This document shows positions 51,287 to 59,902 of a stretch of 64,000 nt of DNA, piece after piece (positions within the stretch are counted from its first letter, which is position 1; each line of letters opens with the position of its first letter). The notes below the pieces were generated by a model. The model did no database searches and was not told the DNA's origin. It saw only the letters and a program-made list of their open reading frames with translations. Position numbers and translations under genes: made by a program. The DNA is from Novosphingobium profundi (GTDB lineage: Bacteria; Pseudomonadota; Alphaproteobacteria; Sphingomonadales; Sphingomonadaceae), in assembly GCF_018491765.1 (NCBI RefSeq), contig NZ_JABWCU010000009.1, positions 124,001 through 188,000 of the forward strand, written 5' to 3'.

Positions 51287-52135
51287 ATGCGCCACGTGCT
51301 CCGCCAGCACCCCGCCCTGCGCGACGACATCGCCGACCTCACCACCCGCCGTCCGCTGCCGAGCCGCGACCTGCCCCAGCTCGACCCCTTCCTGTTCCTC
51401 AACCACCACGGCCCCCAGGTCTACCCGCCCCACAACCGCGGCCTGCCCTTCGGCCCGCACCCGCACCGCGGCTTCGAGACGGTCAGCTTCATCCTGAGAG
51501 GCGAGATGGCGCACCTCGACAGCGGCGGCCACGAAAGCGTGATCGGTGAAGGCGGCATCCAGTGGATGACGGCGGGTTCAGGCCTCGTCCATGCCGAGAT
51601 CAGCCCCGAGAGCTTCAAGGCTGCGGGCGGCCCGCTCGAGATCCTCCAGCTCTGGGTCAACCTGCCCGCGCGGCTCAAGATGGCCGAGCCCGCCTACACC
51701 GGCCTCCAGCGCGCGGACATTCCCGCGATCGCGGTTCCGGGCGGCACGGTGAACCTCATCTCGGGGGCTTTCGAGGGCCACGAAGGCGCATTCACCTCGC
51801 TGACCGGGGTGGCGATGATGACGGTGGAGCTCGAAGCTTCAGCGCGGATCACGCTGCCCGCGCCCCAGGGGCGCACGGTGTTCCTCTACGTCGTTGCGGG
51901 CGCGCCGGTGATCGCGGGCACACCTTGCAAGGAGGCGCACCTCGTCGAGCTCGATCAGGGCGGCGACGGCGTGGAAGTGGAAGCCCAGGGCCCGGTCACG
52001 CTGCTCTACGGCCATGCCGATCCGATCGGCGAGCCGGTCGTTGCGCACGGGCCCTTCGTGATGAACACCCGCGAGGAAATCCTCGCCGCGATCCACGACT
52101 ACCAGGCCGGAAAGTTCGGGGCCATCGCCGGATAG
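51287..52135 (+). CDS. Pirin-family protein
   Basis: 282 residues, a bicupin. The N-terminal cupin has the pirin metal site GPHPHRGFETVSFILRGE and GGIQWMTAGSGLVHAEI; a C-terminal pirin_C domain follows (GRTVFLYVVAGAPVIAG). Bacterial pirins range from quercetinase-like enzymes to regulators; which applies here is unclear. AGGA lies 6 bases upstream of ATG 51287. It is divergent from dnaE2, sharing the intergenic region with its LexA box. Confidence 0.92.
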   Translation: MRHVLRQHPALRDDIADLTTRRPLPSRDLPQLDPFLFLNHHGPQVYPPHNRGLPFGPHPHRGFETVSFILRGEMAHLDSGGHESVIGEGGIQWMTAGSGLVHAEISPESFKAAGGPLEILQLWVNLPARLKMAEPAYTGLQRADIPAIAVPGGTVNLISGAFEGHEGAFTSLTGVAMMTVELEASARITLPAPQGRTVFLYVVAGAPVIAGTPCKEAHLVELDQGGDGVEVEAQGPVTLLYGHADPIGEPVVAHGPFVMNTREEILAAIHDYQAGKFGAIAG

Positions 52136-52150
52136 GCCGCCCCGGCGGAC

Positions 52151-52345
52151 CTACTTCGCCGGCTGCGCGGCGGGCAGGTCGACGGTGAAGGATTGCGTGG
52201 GGACGGGCATGGCAAGCAGCCCTACCGCGCTGGCGATCCCGATGACGGCCCAGACATAGCGCTTCGCGCGGAAATCGAGGACGGCGCGCACGAGGCAGGC
52301 AAGGGCAACGAGGATCGGAACGGCAAGCCAATAGAACGTGGTCAT
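52151..52345 (-). CDS. Small membrane protein, two helices
   Basis: 64 residues from ATG 52345: MTTFYWLAVPILVALACLVR, a first membrane helix, a short basic loop (DFRAKRYVW) and a second helix (WAVIGIASAVGLLAMPVP), then a Pro/Ala tail. Third-position G/C and lack of better frames support it. It lies 73 bases after the RNase H-like gene on the same strand. No family is recognised. Confidence 0.65.
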   Translation of the reverse strand: MTTFYWLAVPILVALACLVRAVLDFRAKRYVWAVIGIASAVGLLAMPVPTQSFTVDLPAAQPAK

Positions 52346-52418
52346 GACCCCCGCCTTATGGCTTGCGGACGCGCGAGGCCAGCGCCTTTCCTCTCCGGGC
52401 GGGGTACCCGTCCTTACC

Positions 52419-52802
52419 TCAGCGCGGATGGCGCCGGGCAAGCGCGATCCCGGCAAGGTTCTGCTCGCGCTTGATCCAGCGCGGGCGCAGGCGCGGTCCG
52501 TCCTGCGCCAGCTCGCATAGGCGCGCGGCGTAAGGTCCACTCCCCGGATCGCCCGCGAGCGCCCTCTGCGCCTCGCCGATCACCGCTCGCGCATCGCCCA
52601 GCAGCACGACTTCGCCAAGGTTCGATTCGCGCGCGAGGCGGGCCGCGTGGAGCAGCGCCAGCCATTCGGCCTCGAAGCTCCCGCCCTGCCCCATGTCCTC
52701 GAAAAGATGGACCACGCCGCGCACGACGACGGCGGCCTCCATCCGGCCGGGATTGGGGCGGCAACCGCCATCGAAATAGATCTTCACCCGGCGCGGCTGC
52801 AT
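52419..52802 (-). CDS. RNase HI-like domain protein, last active-site Asp missing
   Basis: 127 residues from ATG 52802. RNase H fold: KIYFDGGCRPNPGRMEAAVV (first Asp), SFEAEWLALLHAARLA (Glu), VVLLGDARAVIGEAQ (second Asp). Where RNases HI have N..AD.LA near the end, this protein reads QNLAGIALAR, so the fourth acidic ligand is Gly. It may still bind RNA-DNA hybrids or be catalytically weakened. It lies 59 bases downstream of imuB on the same strand and may be part of that SOS operon. Confidence 0.82.
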   Translation of the reverse strand: MQPRRVKIYFDGGCRPNPGRMEAAVVVRGVVHLFEDMGQGGSFEAEWLALLHAARLARESNLGEVVLLGDARAVIGEAQRALAGDPGSGPYAARLCELAQDGPRLRPRWIKREQNLAGIALARRHPR

Positions 52803-52861
52803 GGCGTGGCCTGTCCTCCTCACCGCCCCTTAGGGCATGGCGCCCCGTCCGAACAGGGGCC

Positions 52862-54427
52862 CTATCCGAACAGCCCCTGGAGGAACCAGGCCGGCACCCC
52901 GCCGCGTCCATCGCCCACCACACCGCTGCGGTAGATCCAGTAGCGGCGCCCCATCGCGTCCTCGATCCGGTAATAGTCGCGCAGCCGCACCGCGCCGCGC
53001 TCGCGCCACCACTCGGGCGCGATCCGCTCGGGCCCTTCCGAGCGCAACACGTCGTGCGTCTCACCGCGCCAGCGAAAGCGCTTCGGCAATCCGTCGGGGG
53101 TCTCGTAGATCACCGATATCTGCTCGGGCTTATCAAGCATCTTCAATGGCCTGCAATGGAAATCGAAAGTTCCCTGCGAGGTTTTTTCGGGTTCCAGCGG
53201 GCCCTGCCAGCGCTGCGCCCGTTCGGGAATGTGGCTGGCGAAGAGGATCGGACGGCGCACCGCGTCATGCCCCAGTCGCACCGTCAACCGATCGACGCAG
53301 GCGGCCAGGCTGGTGCCGCGCTCCTGCGCGGCGTGCTCGATATCGCCCTGCGCCAGCGCGAGAGGCTCGCACCAGGGGCTGCGCAGGCGGACCATCTCGA
53401 TCCCGAAGCCCGCATCGACATCCTCCAGCCGCCGCGCGAAGAGCCCGGCCAGGTGCGCCGCCTCGCGCGAGGGCGCGGCCATCTCGACGCGGCGCACCAC
53501 CACTTCGCCATCGACCTTCCACAAGCCCAGCTCGAGCCGCCGCGCGCCCTGCCCCGCGCCTTCGAGCACGCGCTCCATGTCCCCGGCAAGGTCGGCCACC
53601 ACCTGTTCGAGCAAGGCCCGATGGCGGATCGGCTCCATCAACCGGCGCTGGACCAGCGGAGCGTGGGTGACGAGCACCGGCAACAGCGGTTCGGGGACGC
53701 GACCAAGCAACTGGTCCATGCGCAGGAGCGGATTGGCGCTGGCCGAACGGCGATTGCGGAAGCGCCGCACCAGCGCCTCGCGCGCCACTGCGTCGAGATC
53801 GCCCAGCCGCTTGAGGCCGAGTCGCCGCAGCACGGTGAGCACGTCCTCGTCGAGCCGCAAGGCCGCGACCGGCAACCCGGCAAGACGCTGTGCGGGATCG
53901 TCCCCGGACCGCAGGATCGCACCGTCAGGACCGTGGTGCGCCAGCGCCCAGGCCGCCCCCGCCGTCGGCGCGATGGCCATGCGCACGGCAAAGCGTCGGC
54001 GCGCGAAGGCGGCGCGGGCATCGGCCAGGAGCGCCTCCTCGCCCCCGAACAGGTGCGCGACACCGGTCACGTCGACAAGCAGGCCATCGGGCGGGTCGAG
54101 CGCGGACCAGGGCCCCCAGCGCAACGCCCAGCCCGCCAGGTGCTCGAGGAAAGCGAGATCGCCCGCCGGGTCGGAGGCGGCAACGGCAAGTTCGGGGCAC
54201 AGCGTGCGCGCATCGGCGAGCATCATGCCGCCTTGCGCGCCCGCCGCGCGCCCGGCGGCGTTGGCCGCGGCGATCCGGGGGCCATGCGCAGTCTCGGCGA
54301 TCAGCGCGAGCGGCTGCGCGTCGGCGCCCTCGCCCGCCGCCAGCCCTTCGCCCAGCCGCCAGCGATCGAGCGCGAGCCGGCACAGCCAGATGGCCAGGAT
54401 ACGGCGCGAAGGAGAAGGCGCGAGCAT
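52862..54427 (-). CDS. imuB: Inactive Y-family polymerase-like protein ImuB
   Basis: 521 residues. Y-family palm/fingers: ILAIWLCRLALDRWRLG at the N-terminus, where active polymerases have a catalytic Asp right at the first strand (D-x-D-x-F/Y); here it is replaced by hydrophobic residues. DGLLVDVTGVAHLFGGE resembles the second motif without the S-x-D-E pair. These losses are characteristic of ImuB, which bridges the beta clamp and DnaE2. A QxxL-type clamp motif may lie near VRRFRNRR..LLRMDQLLG. It starts 6 bases after the imuA stop. Confidence 0.93.
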   Translation of the reverse strand: MLAPSPSRRILAIWLCRLALDRWRLGEGLAAGEGADAQPLALIAETAHGPRIAAANAAGRAAGAQGGMMLADARTLCPELAVAASDPAGDLAFLEHLAGWALRWGPWSALDPPDGLLVDVTGVAHLFGGEEALLADARAAFARRRFAVRMAIAPTAGAAWALAHHGPDGAILRSGDDPAQRLAGLPVAALRLDEDVLTVLRRLGLKRLGDLDAVAREALVRRFRNRRSASANPLLRMDQLLGRVPEPLLPVLVTHAPLVQRRLMEPIRHRALLEQVVADLAGDMERVLEGAGQGARRLELGLWKVDGEVVVRRVEMAAPSREAAHLAGLFARRLEDVDAGFGIEMVRLRSPWCEPLALAQGDIEHAAQERGTSLAACVDRLTVRLGHDAVRRPILFASHIPERAQRWQGPLEPEKTSQGTFDFHCRPLKMLDKPEQISVIYETPDGLPKRFRWRGETHDVLRSEGPERIAPEWWRERGAVRLRDYYRIEDAMGRRYWIYRSGVVGDGRGGVPAWFLQGLFG

Positions 54428-54433
54428 CGCGGC

Positions 54434-55204
54434 TCAGCCCGGACGGGGCTTGGCGCCGCCCTCGCGCCTGCGTTGCAGTTCGGCCGCCGCACCAACTTTC
54501 TCGGCGACGAGCCGCCCGTCCTCGCGCAGGATCCACTGTCCGGGCGGATGGCGACGGGCGCGGAACAGTTCGGCCTGCCAGCTCTGCGTGCCCGGGGCCT
54601 GCGCGTTCCAGCCCGGCGCGGGCGACGGGGCCGAGGCCACCTCCCAGCGCATCCGCGCCGAGGAAAGATCGCGCCGGGCATCGAGCCGCACCAACCACAG
54701 CGGCACCCCATGCCGCTCGGCGGCAAGGCCGAGGCGGCGTGACGCGGTCATGTCGAGCGCGCGCGGGTTGCCAGTGATCTCGCCGATGACGAAAGCCAGG
54801 TCACGGCAGCGCAGCCCCTCCTCGAGCGCGAAGAGAGCGTCCTGCGCCGTCTTGACCGCGACATGGATCAGGCGGTGGCGCAAGCCCTCGGGCAGCCCGG
54901 CGCGGTAGGGCCGCCCGCTGCGCTGGATCGCCCGCGCGTCCTGCACCCAGAGCCACATGCGCTCGTCGGGGGTGTCGGCGAGCGGGTCGGCCGAAGGGCC
55001 CGCGCGCACCGCCCGCTGGCGATCGAGCGCGAGCGCCAGCGCCAGCGCCGCGCCCGCCCCCTCATCGCCCGAGGCGAAGATCTCTCCGTGCGCGGTCGCC
55101 TCACCCACCTGCCCCGGCTGCCATTGCAGGCCCTGGGCGTCGGCAAGGCGGACGGCTGCAGACACGCTGTCCATCGGCAGAGAAAGGGTCATGGGCAAAG
55201 TCAT
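54434..55204 (-). CDS. imuA: SOS mutasome protein ImuA (SulA/RecA-like)
   Basis: 256 residues from ATG 55204. Recognisable from context and from RecA-like core strings: MWLWVQDARAIQRSGRPY, LIHVAVKTAQDALFALEEGL, LAFVIGEITGNPRALDMTASRRLGLAAE; the C-terminus (QSWQAELFRARRHPPGQWIL) is typical of alphaproteobacterial ImuA. ImuA works with ImuB and DnaE2 in damage-induced mutagenesis. It is the first gene of imuA-imuB, with a LexA box 26 bases upstream. A TTG directly before the ATG is the alternative start. Confidence 0.9.
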   Translation of the reverse strand: MTLPMTLSLPMDSVSAAVRLADAQGLQWQPGQVGEATAHGEIFASGDEGAGAALALALALDRQRAVRAGPSADPLADTPDERMWLWVQDARAIQRSGRPYRAGLPEGLRHRLIHVAVKTAQDALFALEEGLRCRDLAFVIGEITGNPRALDMTASRRLGLAAERHGVPLWLVRLDARRDLSSARMRWEVASAPSPAPGWNAQAPGTQSWQAELFRARRHPPGQWILREDGRLVAEKVGAAAELQRRREGGAKPRPG

Positions 55205-55229
55205 CAAGGAGCACCGTCATACGAACAAT

Positions 55230-55263
55230 GTTCTCATTATGTTCTTTTTGACGACGATTGCAA
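55230..55263 (-). promoter_or_regulatory. LexA (SOS) box overlapping the imuA promoter
   Basis: GTTC-TCATTAT-GTTC (55230-55244) is an exact GTTC-N7-GTTC box. On the minus strand, CATAAT (55241-55236) is a good -10 inside the box, and TTGCAA (55263-55258) is a -35 16 bases before it. Repressor binding would cover the -10. Base composition here is AT-rich. Confidence 0.8.
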
Positions 55264-55381
55264 TCATCCTCCCGACCATGCCCCTGTGGACCGCCTTGTG
55301 GAAAAACGGAGGACAAGAGTGGGACAAGCTGAGGAAATGCCCTGTGCGCCGCGCGATTGCGCGCCCCGCTCCAGCCACGAA

Positions 55382-55405
55382 AAAGGGGGCCCGAAAGCCC
55401 CCTTT
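55382..55405 (-). terminator. Rho-independent terminator after amino acid permease
   Basis: AAAGGGGGC and GCCCCCTTT form a 9-bp stem with a 6-base loop; on the minus strand it is followed by TTTTT. It lies 31 bases after the stop of the minus-strand permease gene and could also limit any antisense read into imuA. Confidence 0.85.
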
Positions 55406-55435
55406 CCCAATTCGATGGCGCGTAGAGCGCGGTGC

Positions 55436-56986
55436 TCAGTCGATCGGTGGGACCGGCTGGGGCGGCACGTCGGAGTCGCCTTCATGCACTTCGACGAGAC
55501 CGCGCCCGACGTGGCTCTTGCGGTAGCCGTAGGCAAAATAGACGACCAGCCCGATACCACCCCAAACCGGAAGAACCATCTTCGATTCAAACGGCAGGTT
55601 GAAGAATAGCCCCAGACATCCCAGGGCCGCCAGCGGCGCCACGACCCAGACCAACGGGGTGCGGAAGGGGCGCTTGCGGTTGGGCTGAGTGCGACGCAGG
55701 ATCAGGACCGCGATCGCGACCATGAAGAATGCGAAGAGCGTGCCCGAGTTCGAGATGTCCGCCAGCTGGCCGACCGGCAGGAACGCCGCGAAGAGTGACA
55801 CCGCGGCACCGGTGATCATGGTCACGATGTGCGGCGTCTTCCACTTGGGATGGATCGACGCCAGCTTCTCGGGCAACAGGCCATCGCGCGCCATCACGAA
55901 GAAGATGCGAGTCTGGCCAAAGAGCATGATGAGAATGACCGAAGGCAGCGCCAGGAAGGCCGCCACGCCGATAAGGTCACCCACGCGTTCCCACCCAATC
56001 GAGCGCAGCACGTGCGCCAGCGCCTCGCGCGAGCAGACCAGGGGCTCGGCGCCCGCGGCGGTCAGCGTCTTGCACTGCTCGGCGAGCATGGACGTGCCCG
56101 GCGCGAGAATTTCGCCATGGGGGCCCGACACCGGCTGCGCGCCAATCGCGCCGATCGCGCCAGCAGCCACGAGCAAGTAGAACACGGTGCAGATCGCGAG
56201 GCTGCCGATCAGGCCGATCGGCACGTTCCTCTGGGGATCCTTGGTCTCTTCCGCCGCCGTCGAAACCGCGTCGAAACCGACATAGGCGAAGAAGATCGAG
56301 GCTGCGGCACCCACCGCGCCAAGGCCCGCGCCCTGGCCGTTGCCGAACCAGCCGTTGGGCATGAAGGGCTCGAAGTTGGCGCCCTTGATGACAGGGATCG
56401 TCAGGGCGATGAACACGGTCAGCGCCGTCACCTTGATCGCCACCAGGACAGCGTTCACGCGTGCGCTCTCGGTGGTTCCAACCATCAGCAGTACGGTCAC
56501 CAGCAAGGCAATGACAAGCGCCGGAAGGTTCACGAAGCCACCTGCATAGGGCCCGACCGTCACCGCCAGCGGCAGATCGATGCCCCAACTGTGGAGCAGG
56601 CCGACGAAGTAGCCCGACCAGCCCACCGAAACCGCGCTCGCCGCCACCGCATATTCGAGAATAAGCGCCCAGCCCACCATCCAGGCGAGAAGTTCGCCCA
56701 TGACCGCGTAGGTATAGGTATATGCCGAACCCGAGACGGGTACCATCGAGGCGATCTCGGAATAGCAGAGCGCCGCCACGCCGCAGACCAGCGCCGCAAT
56801 GACGAAGGCCCACATCATGCCCGGCCCCGCCTTCTGGGCAGCTTCGGAAGTGAGCACGAAGATACCGGTGCCGATGATCGCGCCGACGCCCAGAAGCGTC
56901 AGTTGAACGGCCCCAAGCGACCTGTGTAGTGATTTCTTTTCCGCTGTCGCCAAGATGGCATCGAGCGGCTTTACGCGTCCGAACAT
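55436..56986 (-). CDS. APC-family cationic amino acid permease
   Basis: 516 residues from ATG 56986, chosen over the in-frame ATG 57040 because AGGGA lies 8 bases upstream and the conserved start is FGRVKPLDAILATAEKKSLHRSLG. There are about 12 membrane segments; GVGAIIGTGIFVLTSEAA is the APC helix-1 substrate motif. FFAYVGFDAVSTAAEETKDPQRNVPIGL is typical of cationic amino acid transporter-type members, as is the unusual length with a soluble loop near residues 300-340 (GAQPVSGPHGEILAPG). It should import amino acids with protons. Divergent from panB. Confidence 0.92.
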   Translation of the reverse strand: MFGRVKPLDAILATAEKKSLHRSLGAVQLTLLGVGAIIGTGIFVLTSEAAQKAGPGMMWAFVIAALVCGVAALCYSEIASMVPVSGSAYTYTYAVMGELLAWMVGWALILEYAVAASAVSVGWSGYFVGLLHSWGIDLPLAVTVGPYAGGFVNLPALVIALLVTVLLMVGTTESARVNAVLVAIKVTALTVFIALTIPVIKGANFEPFMPNGWFGNGQGAGLGAVGAAASIFFAYVGFDAVSTAAEETKDPQRNVPIGLIGSLAICTVFYLLVAAGAIGAIGAQPVSGPHGEILAPGTSMLAEQCKTLTAAGAEPLVCSREALAHVLRSIGWERVGDLIGVAAFLALPSVILIMLFGQTRIFFVMARDGLLPEKLASIHPKWKTPHIVTMITGAAVSLFAAFLPVGQLADISNSGTLFAFFMVAIAVLILRRTQPNRKRPFRTPLVWVVAPLAALGCLGLFFNLPFESKMVLPVWGGIGLVVYFAYGYRKSHVGRGLVEVHEGDSDVPPQPVPPID

Positions 56987-57148
56987 GCGTGGATCCCTGA
57001 ATTCGCTGATTGCGCGCAGGCTAGCCGACAGCGACCGCATGGCAAGAGCGCGTATTACGAAATTTCATGCCTTTGAACAGGAATTCGCCCTGATCCGGCC
57101 GTATTTCGCCATTTGCCCTCAGCATGCGGCGCGTCTAGGAAGCAAATC

Positions 57149-58018
57149 ATGTCCACGACCTTCCAGCTCGACACGGCCACCAGCCGCGCCAACCCCACCC
57201 CCGCGCCGATGAAGCGCCTGACGATTCCCGCAATCCGCCGCCGCAAGAAGGACGGCGTGACCGAAGATCCGATCGTCATGCTCACCGCCTACACCGCGCG
57301 CCAGGCGCAGCTTCTCGATGCGCATTGCGACCTCCTGCTGGTCGGCGACAGCCTGGGCCAGGTGATCTACGGCCTCTCCTCGAGCGTACCGGTCTCGCTC
57401 GACATGATGGTCAATCACGGTGCCGCCGTGGTGCGCGGCAGCTACCACGCCGCGGTCATCGTCGACATGCCTTTCGGCAGCTACGAGCAGTCGCCCCAGC
57501 AGGCCTTCGAGAGCGCCGCGCGCCTGCTCAAGGAAACCGGCTGCGCAGGCGTGAAGCTGGAAGGCGGCGAGGCGATGGCCGAGACCGTGGCCTTCCTCAC
57601 CCAGCGCGGCATTCCGGTGATGGGCCATATCGGCCTCACCCCGCAGGCGGTGAACCTGCTGGGCGGCTACAACGCGCGCGGCCGTTCCGAGGCCGAGGCG
57701 AAGAAGATCGTCGCCGACGCCAAGGCGCTCGACGAGGCGGGCGCCTTCGCGATCGTCATCGAGGGCGTGGTCGAGCCGATCGCGATCGAGGCGACCAGGG
57801 CCGTCGCCTGCCCCACCATCGGCATCGGCGGCTCGCCGCTGTGCGACGGCCAGGTGCTGGTCACCGAGGACATGTGCGGCATGTTCGAGCGCGTGCCACG
57901 CTTTGTGAAGCGCTACGCCGATCTCGCCGGAGTGATTTCGGGCGCCGCGGCGGACTATGCCGCCGAAGTGCGTGCGCGTACTTTCCCGGGCCCGGAGCAG
58001 ACCTACCAGCCCAAGTAG
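57149..58018 (+). CDS. panB: 3-Methyl-2-oxobutanoate hydroxymethyltransferase
   Basis: 289 residues. Metal and substrate motifs: [78 protein letters not shown]. The family's usual DSLGMV reads DSLGQV here, a mild variation. PanB forms ketopantoate for pantothenate synthesis from 2-oxoisovalerate, the valine-pathway intermediate. AGGAAG lies 6 bases before ATG 57149. It stands alone between divergent permease and convergent TPR gene. Confidence 0.95.
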   Translation: MSTTFQLDTATSRANPTPAPMKRLTIPAIRRRKKDGVTEDPIVMLTAYTARQAQLLDAHCDLLLVGDSLGQVIYGLSSSVPVSLDMMVNHGAAVVRGSYHAAVIVDMPFGSYEQSPQQAFESAARLLKETGCAGVKLEGGEAMAETVAFLTQRGIPVMGHIGLTPQAVNLLGGYNARGRSEAEAKKIVADAKALDEAGAFAIVIEGVVEPIAIEATRAVACPTIGIGGSPLCDGQVLVTEDMCGMFERVPRFVKRYADLAGVISGAAADYAAEVRARTFPGPEQTYQPK

Positions 58019-58048
58019 GCCCCAGCCTGATGGTACCGGCGCGCGCCT

Positions 58049-59902
58049 TCAACTCGCGCGCGCGGGTACCTTGAGCATTTCGCGCCCTTGCGCGATCAGG
58101 CGCGTCCGACCCACCATCGCCTCGGCCTTGGCAAAGAGCGCGCGGGCCGTTTCCGGATCGCGACCGCTGGCGGCCAGGCTGAAGCCGAGCGCCTGCGTCG
58201 CCTCGGGGCTCGCGCGCTGGAGCAGGTAGGCCCGGCGCGCGGTGGCACTTGCGGCGTCATCCCGGCCAAGCCCCGCCTCGACGAGCGCGAGATCGGAAAG
58301 GACCTGGACGTCGCGCGCGCCGCCGTTGTCGCACAGCCAGCCGAGAATGGCCTGTGCGCGGATATAGTCCCCGTCCTCGATCGCGAGCCCGGCCGCCGCG
58401 CGCAAGGCCTCGCGATTGCGCGGGTTCTGCGCAAGGAAGCCTTCCACCAACTGGCGCGCGCCGCGTCGGTCCCCGGCCATGACGAAGGCCGCGTAACGGC
58501 GCAGGAACAGGCTCGCGGGCATGCGGATCGCGGCGGCTTCGCCATAGCGCACCTGCGCCGCGACCGCATTGCCCAACGCCAGTTGCACGTCGCCCGCCTG
58601 CGCCAGTGCATCGTACGAGCCCGGATTTGCGTGGCGGGCCGTCTCCGCCGCTGCCTCGGCCGCGCGTCCCTGCCCTTGCGCCAGGAGGCGCCCGATCGCG
58701 CCTTGCCGTCCCACGACGTGCAGCGTGGCCCGACGCGGACGGGCTGCCGCATCGAGCAGCGCTCCCGCCCTGTCGCGCTCGCCCAGCGCTTCGTAGGCGC
58801 GCGCGACCGTAGTCAGCATATAAGGCGAAGCATCGCCACGCGCGATATCCTCGGCGAAGCGCAGCGTGGCATAGCGGTACTGGCCCGAAAGATAGATCGT
58901 GCGCACCAGCAGATCCTTGGTGCGCGCGCTCTCGGGGCGCGTGCGCAGAACGGTTTCAAACGCCTCGCCCGCCGTTTGCGGATTGCCCAAGGCCAGTTCG
59001 GCAATGCCGCGCAACTGCACCGCGGCGGGATAACCTTCGAGCGCACCCTTGGTCCGAGCCAGAAGGCTGCGCACCAGGTCGAAGTTGCCCGCGCGCGCCG
59101 CGATCACAGCCTGGAGATAATAGGCCTGCGGATTGCCGGGGGCGAGTTCGAGCACGCGCCGCGTGAGCGTCACCGTCTGGCGCGAACGTCCCAGATCTCC
59201 CAGTGTTGCGGCGTAGTCGAGGAGTACCGAAACGTCGTCGCGATCGAGCATGATCGCCTTCTCGAACCAGGCCAGCGCCCCGACGAGGCCATAACGGTCG
59301 CGCACCAATTGCCCCATGAACTGGAGCGCGCGCACGTTCTGGGGATCGAGCTCAATCGCACGGCGCGCCGCTGCGATCGCGAGCCCGTGCTGCCCGCCAG
59401 CATAGCGCCAGCGCCCGATCTCGACCCACAAAGCGGGATCATCGGGCGTGATGCGCAGCGCCTCGTCGAACGCCGTTCCCGCCGCCTCAGGGTTGCCGTC
59501 CAAACGCTCTAGCCGCGCAAGAGCACGCCAGCCCGACGCGGAACTGTCGGGTGAAAATCGTCCCGAAGCCAGCCAGCGCCGCGCACCGGCGCGATCGCCC
59601 TGGTCAAGATAGGCCTCGCCCATCCACGCGGCCACGTCGCTTTGCGCAGCACCGGCGGCGAGCGCGGCGCGCAGCTTCATTTCGGCCGCGATCCCATCGC
59701 CCGAGGCCAGTGCGCGGCGAGCGGCCTCGACCAGCGCCGACGCGCCTTGCGGCTTGTCCTGCGCGACAGCCTCAGTCGAAATCGCGATCCCGTCCGCGAC
59801 CATGCCGAGCGCCAGCCCGGCGATCAGCGGGGCCGTCCACCAGCGCCCCGTGCCCCTCCCGATCCGCTTGCCCGATGGCTGGGGATCAGGTTTGCAGGTC
59901 AT
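58049..59902 (-). CDS. TPR-repeat protein of exopolysaccharide (PrsT-like) system
   Basis: 617 residues from ATG 59902 (ATG 59920 is also possible). A single N-terminal membrane or signal segment (APLIAGLALGMVADGIAI) is followed by about 14 TPR-type helix pairs (ALRITPDDPALWVEIGRWRY, AIELDPQNVRALQFMGQL, VLELAPGNPQAYYLQAVIAA and others). It overlaps or abuts prsR's stop and is therefore co-translated. In XrtA/PEP-CTERM-type gene clusters, a large TPR protein (PrsT) sits next to PrsK and PrsR; the name here is by context. It may scaffold an envelope polysaccharide machine. Confidence 0.82.
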   Translation of the reverse strand: MTCKPDPQPSGKRIGRGTGRWWTAPLIAGLALGMVADGIAISTEAVAQDKPQGASALVEAARRALASGDGIAAEMKLRAALAAGAAQSDVAAWMGEAYLDQGDRAGARRWLASGRFSPDSSASGWRALARLERLDGNPEAAGTAFDEALRITPDDPALWVEIGRWRYAGGQHGLAIAAARRAIELDPQNVRALQFMGQLVRDRYGLVGALAWFEKAIMLDRDDVSVLLDYAATLGDLGRSRQTVTLTRRVLELAPGNPQAYYLQAVIAARAGNFDLVRSLLARTKGALEGYPAAVQLRGIAELALGNPQTAGEAFETVLRTRPESARTKDLLVRTIYLSGQYRYATLRFAEDIARGDASPYMLTTVARAYEALGERDRAGALLDAAARPRRATLHVVGRQGAIGRLLAQGQGRAAEAAAETARHANPGSYDALAQAGDVQLALGNAVAAQVRYGEAAAIRMPASLFLRRYAAFVMAGDRRGARQLVEGFLAQNPRNREALRAAAGLAIEDGDYIRAQAILGWLCDNGGARDVQVLSDLALVEAGLGRDDAASATARRAYLLQRASPEATQALGFSLAASGRDPETARALFAKAEAMVGRTRLIAQGREMLKVPARAS

